Shown: one piece after another, positions 51,795 through 61,006 of the stretch
How the letters are laid out: each line of letters begins with the position of its first letter
Numbering within the stretch: position 1 is the first letter of the stretch
NCBI GenBank assembly: GCA_944321765.1
Contig: CALUMQ010000026.1
Span: 1-64,000, forward strand
Reading direction: 5' to 3'
DNA: 64,000 nucleotides
From: an uncultured Alistipes sp.
Lineage (GTDB): Bacteria > Bacteroidota > Bacteroidia > Bacteroidales > Rikenellaceae
Notes under the pieces: model-generated
What the model was told of the DNA's origin: nothing
Seen by the model: only the letters and a program-made list of their open reading frames with translations
The model's database searches: none
Made by a program: the position numbers and the translations under genes

Positions 51795-53681
51795 TTATCG
51801 GCCGAACTTTATCAGCAGTACGTTGACGTCCGCCGGCGAGACGCCCGGGATGCGTGACGCCTGCCCGATCGTCGCAGGACGAATGCGCGAGAGCTTCTGC
51901 CGCGCCTCAATCGTCAGCGAGTTCATGCTGAAAAAGTCAAAATCGGCGGGAATGGCAATGTTTTCGAGCCGGTGCAGCTTCGCGGCGATGAATTTCTCCC
52001 GCTCGATGTAACCTTTGTACTTGATCTGGATCTCCGCCTCCTCGATCGCCTCGCGGTCGATACCCCGCTCCTCGATGAAGCGCCGCAGTCGCGGAAGCGC
52101 ATCCTGCAGCGTCCCAAAGGTCACCTGATTGCGCATCAGCAGTTCGTACATCTTCTTCCCCTGCGTCAACGGGTCTGTTCCGACCGATTTCAGATAGTCG
52201 TTAATTTCGGATATTTTGACACTCTGCCCGTGCGCGTAGGCTACAAGCGATTCTACGAGCGAATTTTTTTTGACGAAATGGGCATATTGTTCCTCCGAAA
52301 CCAACCCGATTTCATGCCCTTTCGGCGTCAGTCGCGCATCGGCATTGTCCTGCCGCAGCAGAATCCGGTACTCGGCCCGCGAGGTGAACATCCGGTAGGG
52401 TTCGTCGACCCCCTTGGTCACCAGGTCGTCGATCAGCACGCCGATGTAGGCTTCGTCGCGCTTCAGCACCACGGCCTCCTCCCCTTTCAGCTTCCGGTGG
52501 GCGTTGATCCCGGCCATCAGTCCCTGTGCCGCAGCCTCCTCGTAGCCGGTCGTGCCGTTGACCTGTCCGGCAAAGAAGAGCCCCGCGACGAGCTTCGTTT
52601 CGAGTGAATGGTGCAGCTGTGTGGGCGGAAAATAGTCGTATTCGATGGCGTAACCCGGTCGATAGATCTGCAAATGCTCAAAACCGCGGATTTTGTGCAG
52701 CGCCTCCCACTGGATTTCCCATGGCAGCGACGACGAAAATCCGTTCAGATAATATTCGTTTGTCGAGCGGCCTTCGGGCTCCAGGAAGAGCTGGTGCTGA
52801 TCCTTGTCGGCAAACGTGCGCAGTTTGTCCTCGATCGAGGGGCAGTAGCGCGGGCCGATGCCGTGGATCGTGCCATTGAAGAGCGGCGAGCGGTCGAATC
52901 CCGACCGCAGAATGGCGTGCACCTCGGGGCTTGTGTAGACCAGGTAGCAGGGCATCTGGTCGCGGACGGGCTCCGTATCGGGGCTGAATGAGAATTTTCC
53001 GGGGTTTTCGTCGCCGAATTGCGGCTCCAGCAGGTCGAAACGGATCGAACGCGCATCGAGGCGCGCCGGGGTGCCGGTCTTCATGCGGCCCGTTTCGAAG
53101 CCCATCGTGCGCAGGCATTCGGTGATTCCGTGCGAGGCGGCATCCCCCGCCCTGCCCCCTTCGGCATGGGCTTCGCCGCAGTGCATGAGTCCGTCGAGAA
53201 AGGTTCCGGCGGTCAGCACCACGGCCCGGCATGTGAATTCGACCCCCATGCGGGTACGCAAGCCGCAGATGCGCGGCCGCCCCTCCGCCGGGGTGTCGAA
53301 GAGCAGCTGCGAGGCGGCATCCTGCCAGATCGAGAGGTTCGGAATGTTTTCGAGCACGCGGCGCCACTCCTCCGAAAAGCGGGTCTTGTCGCACTGTGCC
53401 CGGGGACTCCACATCGCCGCACCCTTCGACTTGTTGAGCATGCGGAACTGGACCGAGGTGCGGTCGGTGATGCGTCCCATCTCTCCGCCCAAAGCGTCTA
53501 TCTCTCTGACTATCTGACCTTTGGCTACGCCTCCCACGGCCGGGTTGCACGACATCGAGGCCATCTTCGTCATGTCCATCGTCAGCAGCAGCGTGCGTGA
53601 GCCCAGGCGGGCCGCCGCGGCCGCAGCCTCGCATCCGGCGTGTCCCGCGCCGATGACGACAATATCGTAGTCGAGTGTCAT
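51795..53681 (-). CDS. mnmG: tRNA uridine-5-carboxymethylaminomethyl modification enzyme MnmG (GidA)
   Basis: Predicted 628 aa. This FAD enzyme works with MnmE to modify wobble U34. The dinucleotide site GAGHAGCEAA (11-20), the MSCNPAVGG motif with its Cys, GLFFAGQVNGTTGYEEAAAQG and a C-terminal helical domain for MnmE binding are all present. Its ATG overlaps the ybeY stop as ATGA. The gene is classically close to oriC in many bacteria, in keeping with the parS sites just beyond its stop. Confidence 0.98.
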   Translation of the reverse strand: MTLDYDIVVIGAGHAGCEAAAAAARLGSRTLLLTMDMTKMASMSCNPAVGGVAKGQIVREIDALGGEMGRITDRTSVQFRMLNKSKGAAMWSPRAQCDKTRFSEEWRRVLENIPNLSIWQDAASQLLFDTPAEGRPRICGLRTRMGVEFTCRAVVLTAGTFLDGLMHCGEAHAEGGRAGDAASHGITECLRTMGFETGRMKTGTPARLDARSIRFDLLEPQFGDENPGKFSFSPDTEPVRDQMPCYLVYTSPEVHAILRSGFDRSPLFNGTIHGIGPRYCPSIEDKLRTFADKDQHQLFLEPEGRSTNEYYLNGFSSSLPWEIQWEALHKIRGFEHLQIYRPGYAIEYDYFPPTQLHHSLETKLVAGLFFAGQVNGTTGYEEAAAQGLMAGINAHRKLKGEEAVVLKRDEAYIGVLIDDLVTKGVDEPYRMFTSRAEYRILLRQDNADARLTPKGHEIGLVSEEQYAHFVKKNSLVESLVAYAHGQSVKISEINDYLKSVGTDPLTQGKKMYELLMRNQVTFGTLQDALPRLRRFIEERGIDREAIEEAEIQIKYKGYIEREKFIAAKLHRLENIAIPADFDFFSMNSLTIEARQKLSRIRPATIGQASRIPGVSPADVNVLLIKFGR

Positions 53682-54130
53682 GCTTCGGCGGTCTTTGTGT
53701 GGTCTTTCTCCCAGAATTTCAGGTACTTGTCCTCCTTGCGGTGCATCTGTGCGTTGGTGCGCGGCGTCTTGTCGCCCTGTCCGCAGAGGTGCAGCACCCC
53801 GTGGACCACCACGCGGCGCATCTCCTGGAGCGGCGCGGCGCCGTACTGCCGGGCGTTGTCGGCCACGGTCTCCACGTCGATGAAGATGTCGCCCGAGACG
53901 ATGCGCGTCCCCTTGCGGTCGCTGTAGTCGAACGTGATGACGTCGGTGAAGTAGTCGTGTCCGAGGTATTGCCGGTTCATCTCCAGCAGCCGCTGCGATG
54001 AACAGAAGATATAGCTTACGTCGCCCAGCGTGTAACCCTCTTCGAGGGCCACCTCGCGGAGCCATTGCGCCGTCAGCCGCTTCTGCGGCAGGCGGTATGT
54101 ACAGTCGTCGGTATAGTATCTTACAGCCAT
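53678..54130 (-). CDS. ybeY: Endoribonuclease YbeY
   Basis: Predicted 150 aa. It is a metal-dependent RNase for 16S rRNA maturation and quality control. The core HGVLHLCGQGDKT keeps the first two zinc His residues, but the third ligand position (10 after the first) is Asp instead of His. I recall an Asp there in other Bacteroidota, so it is probably a functional variant. It overlaps mnmG by four bases and lies 24 bp from the EnvC-like gene. Confidence 0.94.
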   Translation of the reverse strand: MAVRYYTDDCTYRLPQKRLTAQWLREVALEEGYTLGDVSYIFCSSQRLLEMNRQYLGHDYFTDVITFDYSDRKGTRIVSGDIFIDVETVADNARQYGAAPLQEMRRVVVHGVLHLCGQGDKTPRTNAQMHRKEDKYLKFWEKDHTKTAEA

Positions 54131-54154
54131 GATTCGGGCCTTGTGTTGTAGTGC

Positions 54155-55282
54155 CTAACGCTTGAAGCAGTCCGCGGCGCTCATCTTCTGCCGCGGATCG
54201 GGCGGGTAGATGCCGAAGACCAGCCGGTATTCGGGTTCCATCGTCGTGATGTCAACCGCCGAGCCGATGGTTCCCAAAGGCTGGTTTCTGGAGACTTTCT
54301 GGCCCTTCTGGACGCTGATCGTCCCCAGGTTGGCATAGGAGGTTATGTACTCGCCGTGGGCCACGAAAACGTCGTATTTGCCCGTTATGCGGTTCTGCTT
54401 CGTCTCCACGACCTTGCCGTCGTAGATCGAGATGATCGTGGCTCCCTTCTGCCCGGTGATTTCGGCCATGTTCTCCTTGTAGCGCTTCACGCGCCCCCCG
54501 ACCACCGGAAGCCGCAGCCCCGAGGTCTTCGACGTGAACGACGCGCCCTCCTTGTTGCCCTTGGTGAGCTTGCGCAGCGCGGCAATCGCCGCATCGAGCT
54601 CCTGCTCCTGCGACACCTTGCGCTGAAGGGCGCGCTTCTCCTGCTGGGTCATCGTGCGGATACTCGCACGGGCGTTGCGCGAGTCGCGTTCGAGCTTCTC
54701 GCGCTGCGACGTCAGGCGCCGCATGACCGAATCGAGCGAACGCTGCCGGCTGTCGAGCGCCTCGCGTTCGGCACGCACCTGCACGTCGAGCGCCGCGATG
54801 TCGCGCAGCTTCTGCTCGCGCAGCGCCGCCACCTCGCGCAGCACGGTGATCTTCCGCGCCACGTCGGCAAAGCTCCGCGCCGAAAAGAGATAGGCTATGT
54901 AGTTGTTGTGACGGTAGTTGCGGTAGGCCTCGCGGACCATTTCGCCGTATTGCGCGCGGTAGAGTTCGAGTTTGGCCGAGAGGCTCCCGGCCACGCTGTC
55001 CGTGCGGGCGATCTCGTCGCGCAGCAGTCCCGCCTGCTTCTCGTTGGCGTCGATAAGCTGGCTGCGGGAGTCGATCTGCCGCGCCAGCGAACGCACGCGC
55101 GCCTCATTGGCCGCACGCCCCTTCTGGAGCTTGGCGATCTGCGCCTCCTCGTCGGCAATGCGTTTCTCGATCGTCGCGATGACGCGCTTCTGCTCCTCGA
55201 TGCGCGGATCGCTCTGCGCCCGGGCGCCGGGCGTCAGCAGCAGAAGCAGTCCGGAGAATATCACTGTGCGGAGCGGTTTCAT
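54155..55282 (-). CDS. EnvC-like murein hydrolase activator (coiled coil plus degenerate LytM)
   Basis: Predicted 375 aa. A signal peptide (ends PGARAQ) is followed by a long coiled coil (about 25-255) and a C-terminal LytM/M23-like domain (about 285-370). The first zinc-site motif (HxxxD) is missing; only AHGEYITSYANL resembles the active M23 pattern. So it should not cut peptidoglycan itself but activate amidases, as EnvC does. The ATG at 55282 starts the signal peptide; the longer frame has no family match. Confidence 0.9.
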   Translation of the reverse strand: MKPLRTVIFSGLLLLLTPGARAQSDPRIEEQKRVIATIEKRIADEEAQIAKLQKGRAANEARVRSLARQIDSRSQLIDANEKQAGLLRDEIARTDSVAGSLSAKLELYRAQYGEMVREAYRNYRHNNYIAYLFSARSFADVARKITVLREVAALREQKLRDIAALDVQVRAEREALDSRQRSLDSVMRRLTSQREKLERDSRNARASIRTMTQQEKRALQRKVSQEQELDAAIAALRKLTKGNKEGASFTSKTSGLRLPVVGGRVKRYKENMAEITGQKGATIISIYDGKVVETKQNRITGKYDVFVAHGEYITSYANLGTISVQKGQKVSRNQPLGTIGSAVDITTMEPEYRLVFGIYPPDPRQKMSAADCFKR

Positions 55283-55298
55283 GCCGTCAGAAAGCTGC

Positions 55299-57128
55299 TT
55301 AGGGTTGCGTTGCGGATTGAGTCTGTGTCTGCGGCGTGCGGGCGGGCTGTGCGAAGCGGCTCTCGATCTGCCGGGTGTCGTAGCCCTTTTCGAGGGCCCG
55401 GCGCCAGTAGACCTCGGCCATGAACTGCTCGCCCAGGGCATGCAGCACGTCGCCGTAGTGGACCATCAGTTCGGGACTCTGCTGTGCATCGAGCGCCACG
55501 GCCTTCTGCAGCTGCTTGCGCGCCTCCTCCGTGCGCCCCATCTTGAAGAGCACCCAGCCGTAGGTGTCGAGGTACGTGGGGTTGTTGTCCGTGAGCGACA
55601 CCACGAGGCTGGCCATGGCCAGGGCGCGTCCCAGGTCGCGCTCCTCGAGCGAGAGGAAGTAGGCGTAGTTGTTGAGCACCACGACGTTGTCATTCCACAG
55701 TTCGAGGCTGCGGTCGTAGGCCTTGTAGCACTGTTTCATCGCCTTGCGCGCGGCCGCCACGTCAAACGGCGTGTCGGTCGACAGCGAGTCGGCACGCTTC
55801 ACGGCGAGCTCCTCGGCGACGGCCTTCTGGTGCCAGGCGTCGCCGATCAATCCCCAGATCACCCCGCGCAGCGAGTCCGTGTCGGCATATTCGAGGGCCT
55901 CCTTGTAGGCCTCGATCGAGCGGTCGTAGTGCTTCGAGTAGCCCAGGACGTTGCCCTTGGCCACGCGGAAGTCCACCCGGTCAGGGAAGAGCGCCAGGGC
56001 GCGGTTGACGTATTTGTCCACCGAGTCGGGGCGTTCGAGGTAGCTCTCGATGTCGATGACCGTGTGGTAGTACTTCTGGACGGGGGGCTGATCGTCGAGA
56101 TGGATCTTGTAGAGGGCCAGGGCCTGCTCCAGCTCTCCGGAGGCGATCAGGTGCCCGGCATAGAGCTCGACGACCCGCTGGTCGTTGGGGTAGAGGATGG
56201 CCAGCGTCGAGGCCAGGGCGTTGATCTGGAAGTAGTATTCGCGGTAGAAGCGCAGGTCGGAGGTGAACTGCTCGAAGCGGCGGATCTTCGCCTCCACGGG
56301 GAAATCCTCCGAGGCAAAGAGCGTCCGCATGGTGGCCAGCAGTGCCAGGTAGTCGCGGCGTTCGGTGTAGAAGTCGGCCAGGGACACGAGCGTCTGGACA
56401 TTCGTCGAGTCGATGCGCAGCGCTTCGCCGTATTCGGCGCGCGCCAGGGAGTCCTTGCCGTCGATGGCGTAGAGCCCCGCGAGCACGACGTGCGGCGAGG
56501 CCTCGTAGGGGGCCTCGGCAACGGCCGCGCGCGCCTCGTCGATGGCCCGTGCGGTCTGGTTCGTGGCCACCAGCAGGTGGCGTTTCATCTCGTCCAGCGG
56601 CTCGATCTTCCCGAAGCGCAGCTCCGCGGAGTCGAGCGTCACGAGCGCCATGATCGGGAGTCGTTTCTGCTCGTAGAGCGCCGCCACGACGCGGTAGTTG
56701 TCCGGATTCTTCGGATACTTCTCCATCAGGCCCCGGTAGAGGTTCAGCGCCTCGTCGTAGCGCTTGGCATAGATGAGGATCTGCCCCAGGAACTGCTGGT
56801 ACCACTTGTTCGTCGAGTCGAGCCGGCAGGCCGTCTGCGCCAGCTCGACGGCCTCCTCGGCCGTGGCATAGAGGCCGTTTGCCGCCAGTTCGTAGTAGGC
56901 CGGGGCGTAGGTCGTGTCGCGGCGTATGGCTTCGTGGAGAAGCCGCCGCGCCTGCGCCGTGTCGCCGTGGATGGCCTGCTGCTTGATTCCCTCGGTGTAG
57001 AACCACACGCTGCGCAGCGAGTCGGGCCATGCGGGCTCCGGCGCGTCGGGAAGGCCCTTCCCGGTGACGAAGGCCGTCGAGAAGAGCAGGCTCAGAAGAG
57101 CGGTCGCTATCGCGGAGGTGTGTCTCAT
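55299..57128 (-). CDS. Exported TPR-repeat protein
   Basis: Predicted 609 aa. A signal segment (about 8-24) is followed by at least ten TPR-like helical pairs across the chain (AQARRLLHEAIRRD, RYDEALNLYRGLMEKYP, SLARAEYGEALRID, ELEQALALYKIHLDD, RSIEAYKEALEYAD, RALAMASLVVSL, LMVHYGDVLHALGEQ). The tail is rich in Thr and Gln. It is probably a periplasmic scaffold. The gap to the envC-like gene is 16 bp, so a role with cell-wall remodelling is plausible but not shown. Confidence 0.88.
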   Translation of the reverse strand: MRHTSAIATALLSLLFSTAFVTGKGLPDAPEPAWPDSLRSVWFYTEGIKQQAIHGDTAQARRLLHEAIRRDTTYAPAYYELAANGLYATAEEAVELAQTACRLDSTNKWYQQFLGQILIYAKRYDEALNLYRGLMEKYPKNPDNYRVVAALYEQKRLPIMALVTLDSAELRFGKIEPLDEMKRHLLVATNQTARAIDEARAAVAEAPYEASPHVVLAGLYAIDGKDSLARAEYGEALRIDSTNVQTLVSLADFYTERRDYLALLATMRTLFASEDFPVEAKIRRFEQFTSDLRFYREYYFQINALASTLAILYPNDQRVVELYAGHLIASGELEQALALYKIHLDDQPPVQKYYHTVIDIESYLERPDSVDKYVNRALALFPDRVDFRVAKGNVLGYSKHYDRSIEAYKEALEYADTDSLRGVIWGLIGDAWHQKAVAEELAVKRADSLSTDTPFDVAAARKAMKQCYKAYDRSLELWNDNVVVLNNYAYFLSLEERDLGRALAMASLVVSLTDNNPTYLDTYGWVLFKMGRTEEARKQLQKAVALDAQQSPELMVHYGDVLHALGEQFMAEVYWRRALEKGYDTRQIESRFAQPARTPQTQTQSATQP

Positions 57129-57171
57129 GGTCGGGCGGACTTGAAGGTTTGGGGCGCGGGGAACCGTCGCA

Positions 57172-58197
57172 TCAGAGGGCTTCGTCGAACTGGTGCAGGA
57201 AGCGCACGTCGTTCTCGAAGTAGAGCCGCAGGTCCTTGACGCCGTATTTGAGCATGGCGATGCGTTCAACGCCCATGCCAAAAGCGAATCCGGAGTATTT
57301 TTCGGGGTCTATGTCGTTTGCTTTCAGGACGTTGGGGTCAACCATTCCGCAGCCCATGATTTCGAGCCATCCGGTGCCCTTGCAGACGGCGCAGCCCTTT
57401 CCGCCGCAGAGGTTGCACGAGACGTCGACTTCGGCCGAGGGCTCCGTGAAGGGGAAATACGACGGACGCATGCGGATGCGGGTCTGTTCGCCGAAGACCT
57501 CCTTGGCGAAGTAGAGCAGCGACTGCTTCATGTCGGCGAACGACACCCCCTCGTCGATGTAGAGCCCCTCGATCTGGTGGAAGATGCAGTGCGCGCGGTA
57601 GGAGATGGCCTCGTTGCGGAAGACGCGCCCGGGGCAGATCACGCGGATGGGCGGCTTCTGACGCTCCATCGTGCGCACCTGGATCGACGAGGTGTGCGTG
57701 CGCAGGAGGATGTCGGGGTTCTTCTCGATGAAGAAGGTGTCCTGCATGTCGCGGGCCGGGTGCTCGGGCGGGAAGTTCAGCGCCGAGAATACGTGCCAGT
57801 CATCCTCGATCTCGGGACCCTCGGCCACGGTATATCCCAGTCTGGAGAAGACCTCGACGATCTGGTTCTTCACCAGCGAGATCGGGTGGCGCGATCCGAG
57901 GTGCTCGGCCGAGCCGGGACGCGTGAGGTCCTCGTCGGCGGGGGCCTGTTCGTCGGCGGCGTTGCGCCACTCCTCGCGCAGGGCGTTGATGCGCGCCGTC
58001 GCCTCGTTCTTGAGGCGGTTGAGCTGCTGTCCGAGCTCGCGCTTGAGCTCCGGAGCCACTGTCTTGAACTCCTCCATCAGGGCATTGAGTTCGCCCTTCT
58101 TGCCGAGGATCCGGATGCGGAACTCCTCGATGTCTGACGCCGCTTTGGGCTTGAACTCTTCGACACGTCGAAGGAGTTCGTTGATTTTGTCGGTCAT
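57172..58197 (-). CDS. pheS: Phenylalanyl-tRNA synthetase alpha subunit
   Basis: Predicted 341 aa. An N-terminal coiled coil (1-85) is followed by a class II core with motif 2 (PIRVICPGRVFRNEAISYRAH, here cut to VICPGRVFRNEA), FTEPSAEVDV and motif 3 GMGVERIAMLKYG. The beta subunit gene is not adjacent, as in many Bacteroidota. It is the first gene of the minus-strand run pheS, TPR, envC-like, ybeY, mnmG (gaps 43, 16, 24, -4 bp). Confidence 0.97.
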   Translation of the reverse strand: MTDKINELLRRVEEFKPKAASDIEEFRIRILGKKGELNALMEEFKTVAPELKRELGQQLNRLKNEATARINALREEWRNAADEQAPADEDLTRPGSAEHLGSRHPISLVKNQIVEVFSRLGYTVAEGPEIEDDWHVFSALNFPPEHPARDMQDTFFIEKNPDILLRTHTSSIQVRTMERQKPPIRVICPGRVFRNEAISYRAHCIFHQIEGLYIDEGVSFADMKQSLLYFAKEVFGEQTRIRMRPSYFPFTEPSAEVDVSCNLCGGKGCAVCKGTGWLEIMGCGMVDPNVLKANDIDPEKYSGFAFGMGVERIAMLKYGVKDLRLYFENDVRFLHQFDEAL

Positions 58198-58222
58198 ATT
58201 TTGATCGTGTTTCTTTTTTGCC

Positions 58223-58230
58223 TACTTTTG
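58223..58230 (+). promoter_or_regulatory. Possible -7 box for the patatin gene
   Basis: The plus-strand TACTTTTG is a perfect consensus, 175 bp before the patatin ATG. Its transcript would run through the repeats at 58298-58363. Confidence 0.5.
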
Positions 58231-58297
58231 ACGGATCCCGTTCCAAGGACCTTCGAGGTGCCTCACGGACACCAGGGACCCCTGCGAATTCTTAAGG

Positions 58298-58363
58298 CCC
58301 CCGTCCCTCGGACCCCCGGAGACCCCCGCGGATTCCTGCGGACCCCCGTCCCTCGGACCCCCG
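58298..58363. repeat. 21-bp direct repeat in the pheS-patatin spacer
   Basis: The same 21 bases occur at 58298-58318 and 58343-58363, built around GTCCCTCGGACCCCC, with partial copies between. Confidence 0.9.
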
Positions 58364-58382
58364 TTGCAGAGGTACTAACGTG

Positions 58383-58390
58383 CAAAGTTA
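58383..58390 (-). promoter_or_regulatory. Possible -7 box for the pheS operon
   Basis: The minus-strand TAACTTTG is a perfect consensus, about 185 bp before the pheS ATG. The leader would be antisense to that of the patatin gene. Confidence 0.5.
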
Positions 58391-58405
58391 CAAAAAAATT
58401 GAGAT

Positions 58406-60706
58406 ATGTTGCGTAAAATCGCCCCATTTGTCCTCCTCCTTCTCCTTGCGCTGCCCGCCTCGGGGCAGAAGGTCGGGGTCGTCATGAGCGGCGGCGGTGC
58501 CAAAGGTCTCTACCACATCGGGGTGCTCGAGGCGCTCGAAACCTACGGCATCCCGATCGACTGCGTGGCCGGCACCTCCATGGGGTCGATCATCGCGGCG
58601 ATGTATGCCGCGGGCTACTCCCCGGCCGAGATGCGGGCGATCGTCTCCTCGGGAGTGGTGCGGGAGTGGGTCTCCGGACGCATCGATCCCAATGTCTACA
58701 TGCCCTACTACCGGCAGATGGCCGACAATCCGGCCTTCGTGAACCTGCGCGTCGACGTGGAGAACCCCTCGGGCGCGCGGTTCGTCGTCCCCACGAACCT
58801 CATCTCCTCGACGCAGATCGACATGGCCCTGACGGAGCTCTTCGCGGCGGCCTCGACGGCCGCGGGCGGGGATTTCGACCGCCTGATGGTCCCGTTTCTC
58901 TGCGTGGCCAGCGACATGAACTCCCGCGGACCGGCCGTCCTGCGGCACGGCGAGCTGAGCGAAGCCGTTCGTTCGTCGATGTCCATTCCGCTGGTCTTCA
59001 AGCCCGTGAAACTTGACTCGATGCTTCTCTACGACGGCGGCATCTACGACAACTTCCCCTGGCGGCCGCTCGACGAGGCCTTCTCTCCGGAGCTGCTCGT
59101 GGGGTCGATCTGCACGGCCGGGAACACACCCCCGAGCGAGGAGAACAGCCTTCTGGACCAGGCCTTCATGCTGGCCATGCACGATTCTGACTATACGCTG
59201 CCCGCGGATCGGGGCGTCACCATCCGCCGCGCCGTGGGGGTCAACATGCTCGACTTCGACCAGGCCGAGGCGATCATGGATGCCGGCTACGAGGATGCCA
59301 TTGCCGCCATGCCGCAGCTGCTCGAACGCATTCCGGTCGCGGAGCGCCGCGACTCGACATGGTTCGCCGAACGCCGTGCGGCATTCCGCCGCCGCTGCCC
59401 GGCGCTGGTCTTCGACGACTATGACCTGCAGGGGCTCCGGCCCGTACAGCAGGAATACGTCCGCGATCTGCTGCAGGTCGATTCGCGCCTTTCGGGACGG
59501 CGCCAGGTGATGGACTTCGTGGAGCTGCGCCGGAACCTCTACCGGCTGCTCTCGGCGGGCGAATTCTCGATGGACTTCCCCCGGGCGCGCTACGACTCGC
59601 TGACGCACCGCTACACCTTCGAGGCGCACTTCGCCACGCGTCCGACCTTCAAGCTGACGATCGGCGGCAACGTCTCCTCGACAGCCTTCAACCAGGCCTA
59701 TATCGGCGTGAGCCACAGCTGGATCGGGCGCGTTTCGCAACGCCTGGGGGCGGATCTCTACCTGGGACCGCTCTACACGTGGGGCACGCTGGGCGGACGC
59801 ACGGACTTCTACATGTGGAAACCGCTCTTCATCGACTACTCGTACAACTTCTCGGTGTCGAACTTCCGCCACGGCTACTTCGGAAACGTGACCCGCGTGG
59901 CGAACGCCGAGCAGGTGAAGAGCAGCGAGAGCTTCCTCTCCTTCGGGGTGGGGATGCCCCTTACGCACCGCAGCGTCTTCGTGCTGCGGGCCAACGGCGG
60001 GCACGTCAACTACCGCTACGACTCGGAGGATCTCTTTGCCGACGACACGGATCTTTCGCGCTTCACGTTCTTCGGCCTGCGGGCCGCCATCGTGCGCAAC
60101 ACGCTCGACAAGTTCCTCTATCCGCGGCGGGGTTCGGACCTGCGGCTCTCGGCGATCTACGTCGTCGGACGCGACAAGTACCGTCCCTACGACGTGCGGA
60201 CGTTCGTCTCGGCGGAGAGCCGCCAGTGGTTCGGCGGACGCTTCACGTGGACGAAGTACTTCGACCTGCCGGGTCTGAGCTGGTTTTCGTTCGGGCTGAA
60301 CATCGACGCCGTCTACACGAACCAGCCGTCGTTCCAGACGCCGAGTTCCACGCTGATGTCAATGCCGGAGTACGCCCCGGTGTCGCACATGCGGATGATC
60401 TACATGCCCGACTACCGGGCCCCGCGGTTTGTGGGCGGGGGGCTGATGCCGACGTTCGACCTGCTGCCGAACTTCTTCTTCCGGGCGGGTTTCTATGCGC
60501 TGTGGCGTCCGAAACGGGAGTACAACCCCTTCGGGGAGACGGACCGTCCGTGGCACTGCATCGCCGAGACGTCGCTGGTCTACCATACGCCGATCGGTCC
60601 GGTGAGCCTTGCGCTGACGAAGTACGACGTGCGCGACTGGAAGAACATGTACCTGACGTTCAACTTCGGCTACGCGATCTTTGCTCCCAAGGGGACCTTC
60701 TATTGA
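58406..60706 (+). CDS. Patatin-like phospholipase fused to an outer-membrane barrel
   Basis: Predicted 766 aa. A signal peptide (ends LPASGQ) is followed by a patatin domain (about 22-330) with the oxyanion motif SGGGAKG, nucleophile Ser in GTSMG and the dyad Asp in YDGGIYDN. A short POTRA-like linker and a C-terminal Omp85-like 16-strand barrel (about 390-766) ending in FGYAIFAPKGTFY follow. The layout resembles type Vd autotransporters such as PlpD, and is a common Bacteroidota form. The lipase domain could lie in the periplasm or at the surface. Confidence 0.94.
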   Translation: MLRKIAPFVLLLLLALPASGQKVGVVMSGGGAKGLYHIGVLEALETYGIPIDCVAGTSMGSIIAAMYAAGYSPAEMRAIVSSGVVREWVSGRIDPNVYMPYYRQMADNPAFVNLRVDVENPSGARFVVPTNLISSTQIDMALTELFAAASTAAGGDFDRLMVPFLCVASDMNSRGPAVLRHGELSEAVRSSMSIPLVFKPVKLDSMLLYDGGIYDNFPWRPLDEAFSPELLVGSICTAGNTPPSEENSLLDQAFMLAMHDSDYTLPADRGVTIRRAVGVNMLDFDQAEAIMDAGYEDAIAAMPQLLERIPVAERRDSTWFAERRAAFRRRCPALVFDDYDLQGLRPVQQEYVRDLLQVDSRLSGRRQVMDFVELRRNLYRLLSAGEFSMDFPRARYDSLTHRYTFEAHFATRPTFKLTIGGNVSSTAFNQAYIGVSHSWIGRVSQRLGADLYLGPLYTWGTLGGRTDFYMWKPLFIDYSYNFSVSNFRHGYFGNVTRVANAEQVKSSESFLSFGVGMPLTHRSVFVLRANGGHVNYRYDSEDLFADDTDLSRFTFFGLRAAIVRNTLDKFLYPRRGSDLRLSAIYVVGRDKYRPYDVRTFVSAESRQWFGGRFTWTKYFDLPGLSWFSFGLNIDAVYTNQPSFQTPSSTLMSMPEYAPVSHMRMIYMPDYRAPRFVGGGLMPTFDLLPNFFFRAGFYALWRPKREYNPFGETDRPWHCIAETSLVYHTPIGPVSLALTKYDVRDWKNMYLTFNFGYAIFAPKGTFY

Positions 60707-60768
60707 TGATCTGTTGGTGATCTCGGCGGGGGGGCATTTGCCCCGGGATGCGCATCCCCGGACACCCT

Positions 60769-60884
60769 CCCCGATGAGCCCCCCGCCTTGACAAGCCCCG
60801 CCTTGACAAGCCCCGCCCCGACGAGCCCCGCCCCGATGAGCCCCCGCCTTGACGAACCCCCGCCTTGACGAACCCCCGCCCGGG
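60769..60884. repeat. 15/16-bp tandem repeat after the patatin gene
   Basis: Four 15-bp units from 60781 (two identical CCCCGCCTTGACAAG, then two with CCCCGAC/TGAG), then two identical 16-bp units at 60841 and 60857 (CCCCCGCCTTGACGAA). It begins about 65 bp after the stop. Confidence 0.95.
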
Positions 60885-60958
60885 GTGCCTGCTCCTGCGA
60901 TGCCCGACCCTGCGGCATTCCCTTTTTCACGGTGTCCGCCTCTTTATTTACCTTATCT

Positions 60959-61006
60959 GTCTGCTTGCCGGGCTGTCTGCTTGCCGGGCTGTCTGCTTGC
61001 CGGGCT
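60959..61006. repeat. 16-bp perfect tandem repeat, three copies
   Basis: GTCTGCTTGCCGGGCT at 60959, 60975 and 60991 without a mismatch. A looser CCGCCTTTTC-type repeat follows at 61100-61140, and a direct repeat AAAAATCGTACA at 61214-61248. This fills most of the 689-bp gap before the last gene; I see no convincing ORF in it. Confidence 0.95.

Noticed and set aside
60781..61006. Possible CRISPR-like array
   Set aside because: The units are contiguous with no unique spacers and there are no cas genes; these are minisatellites.
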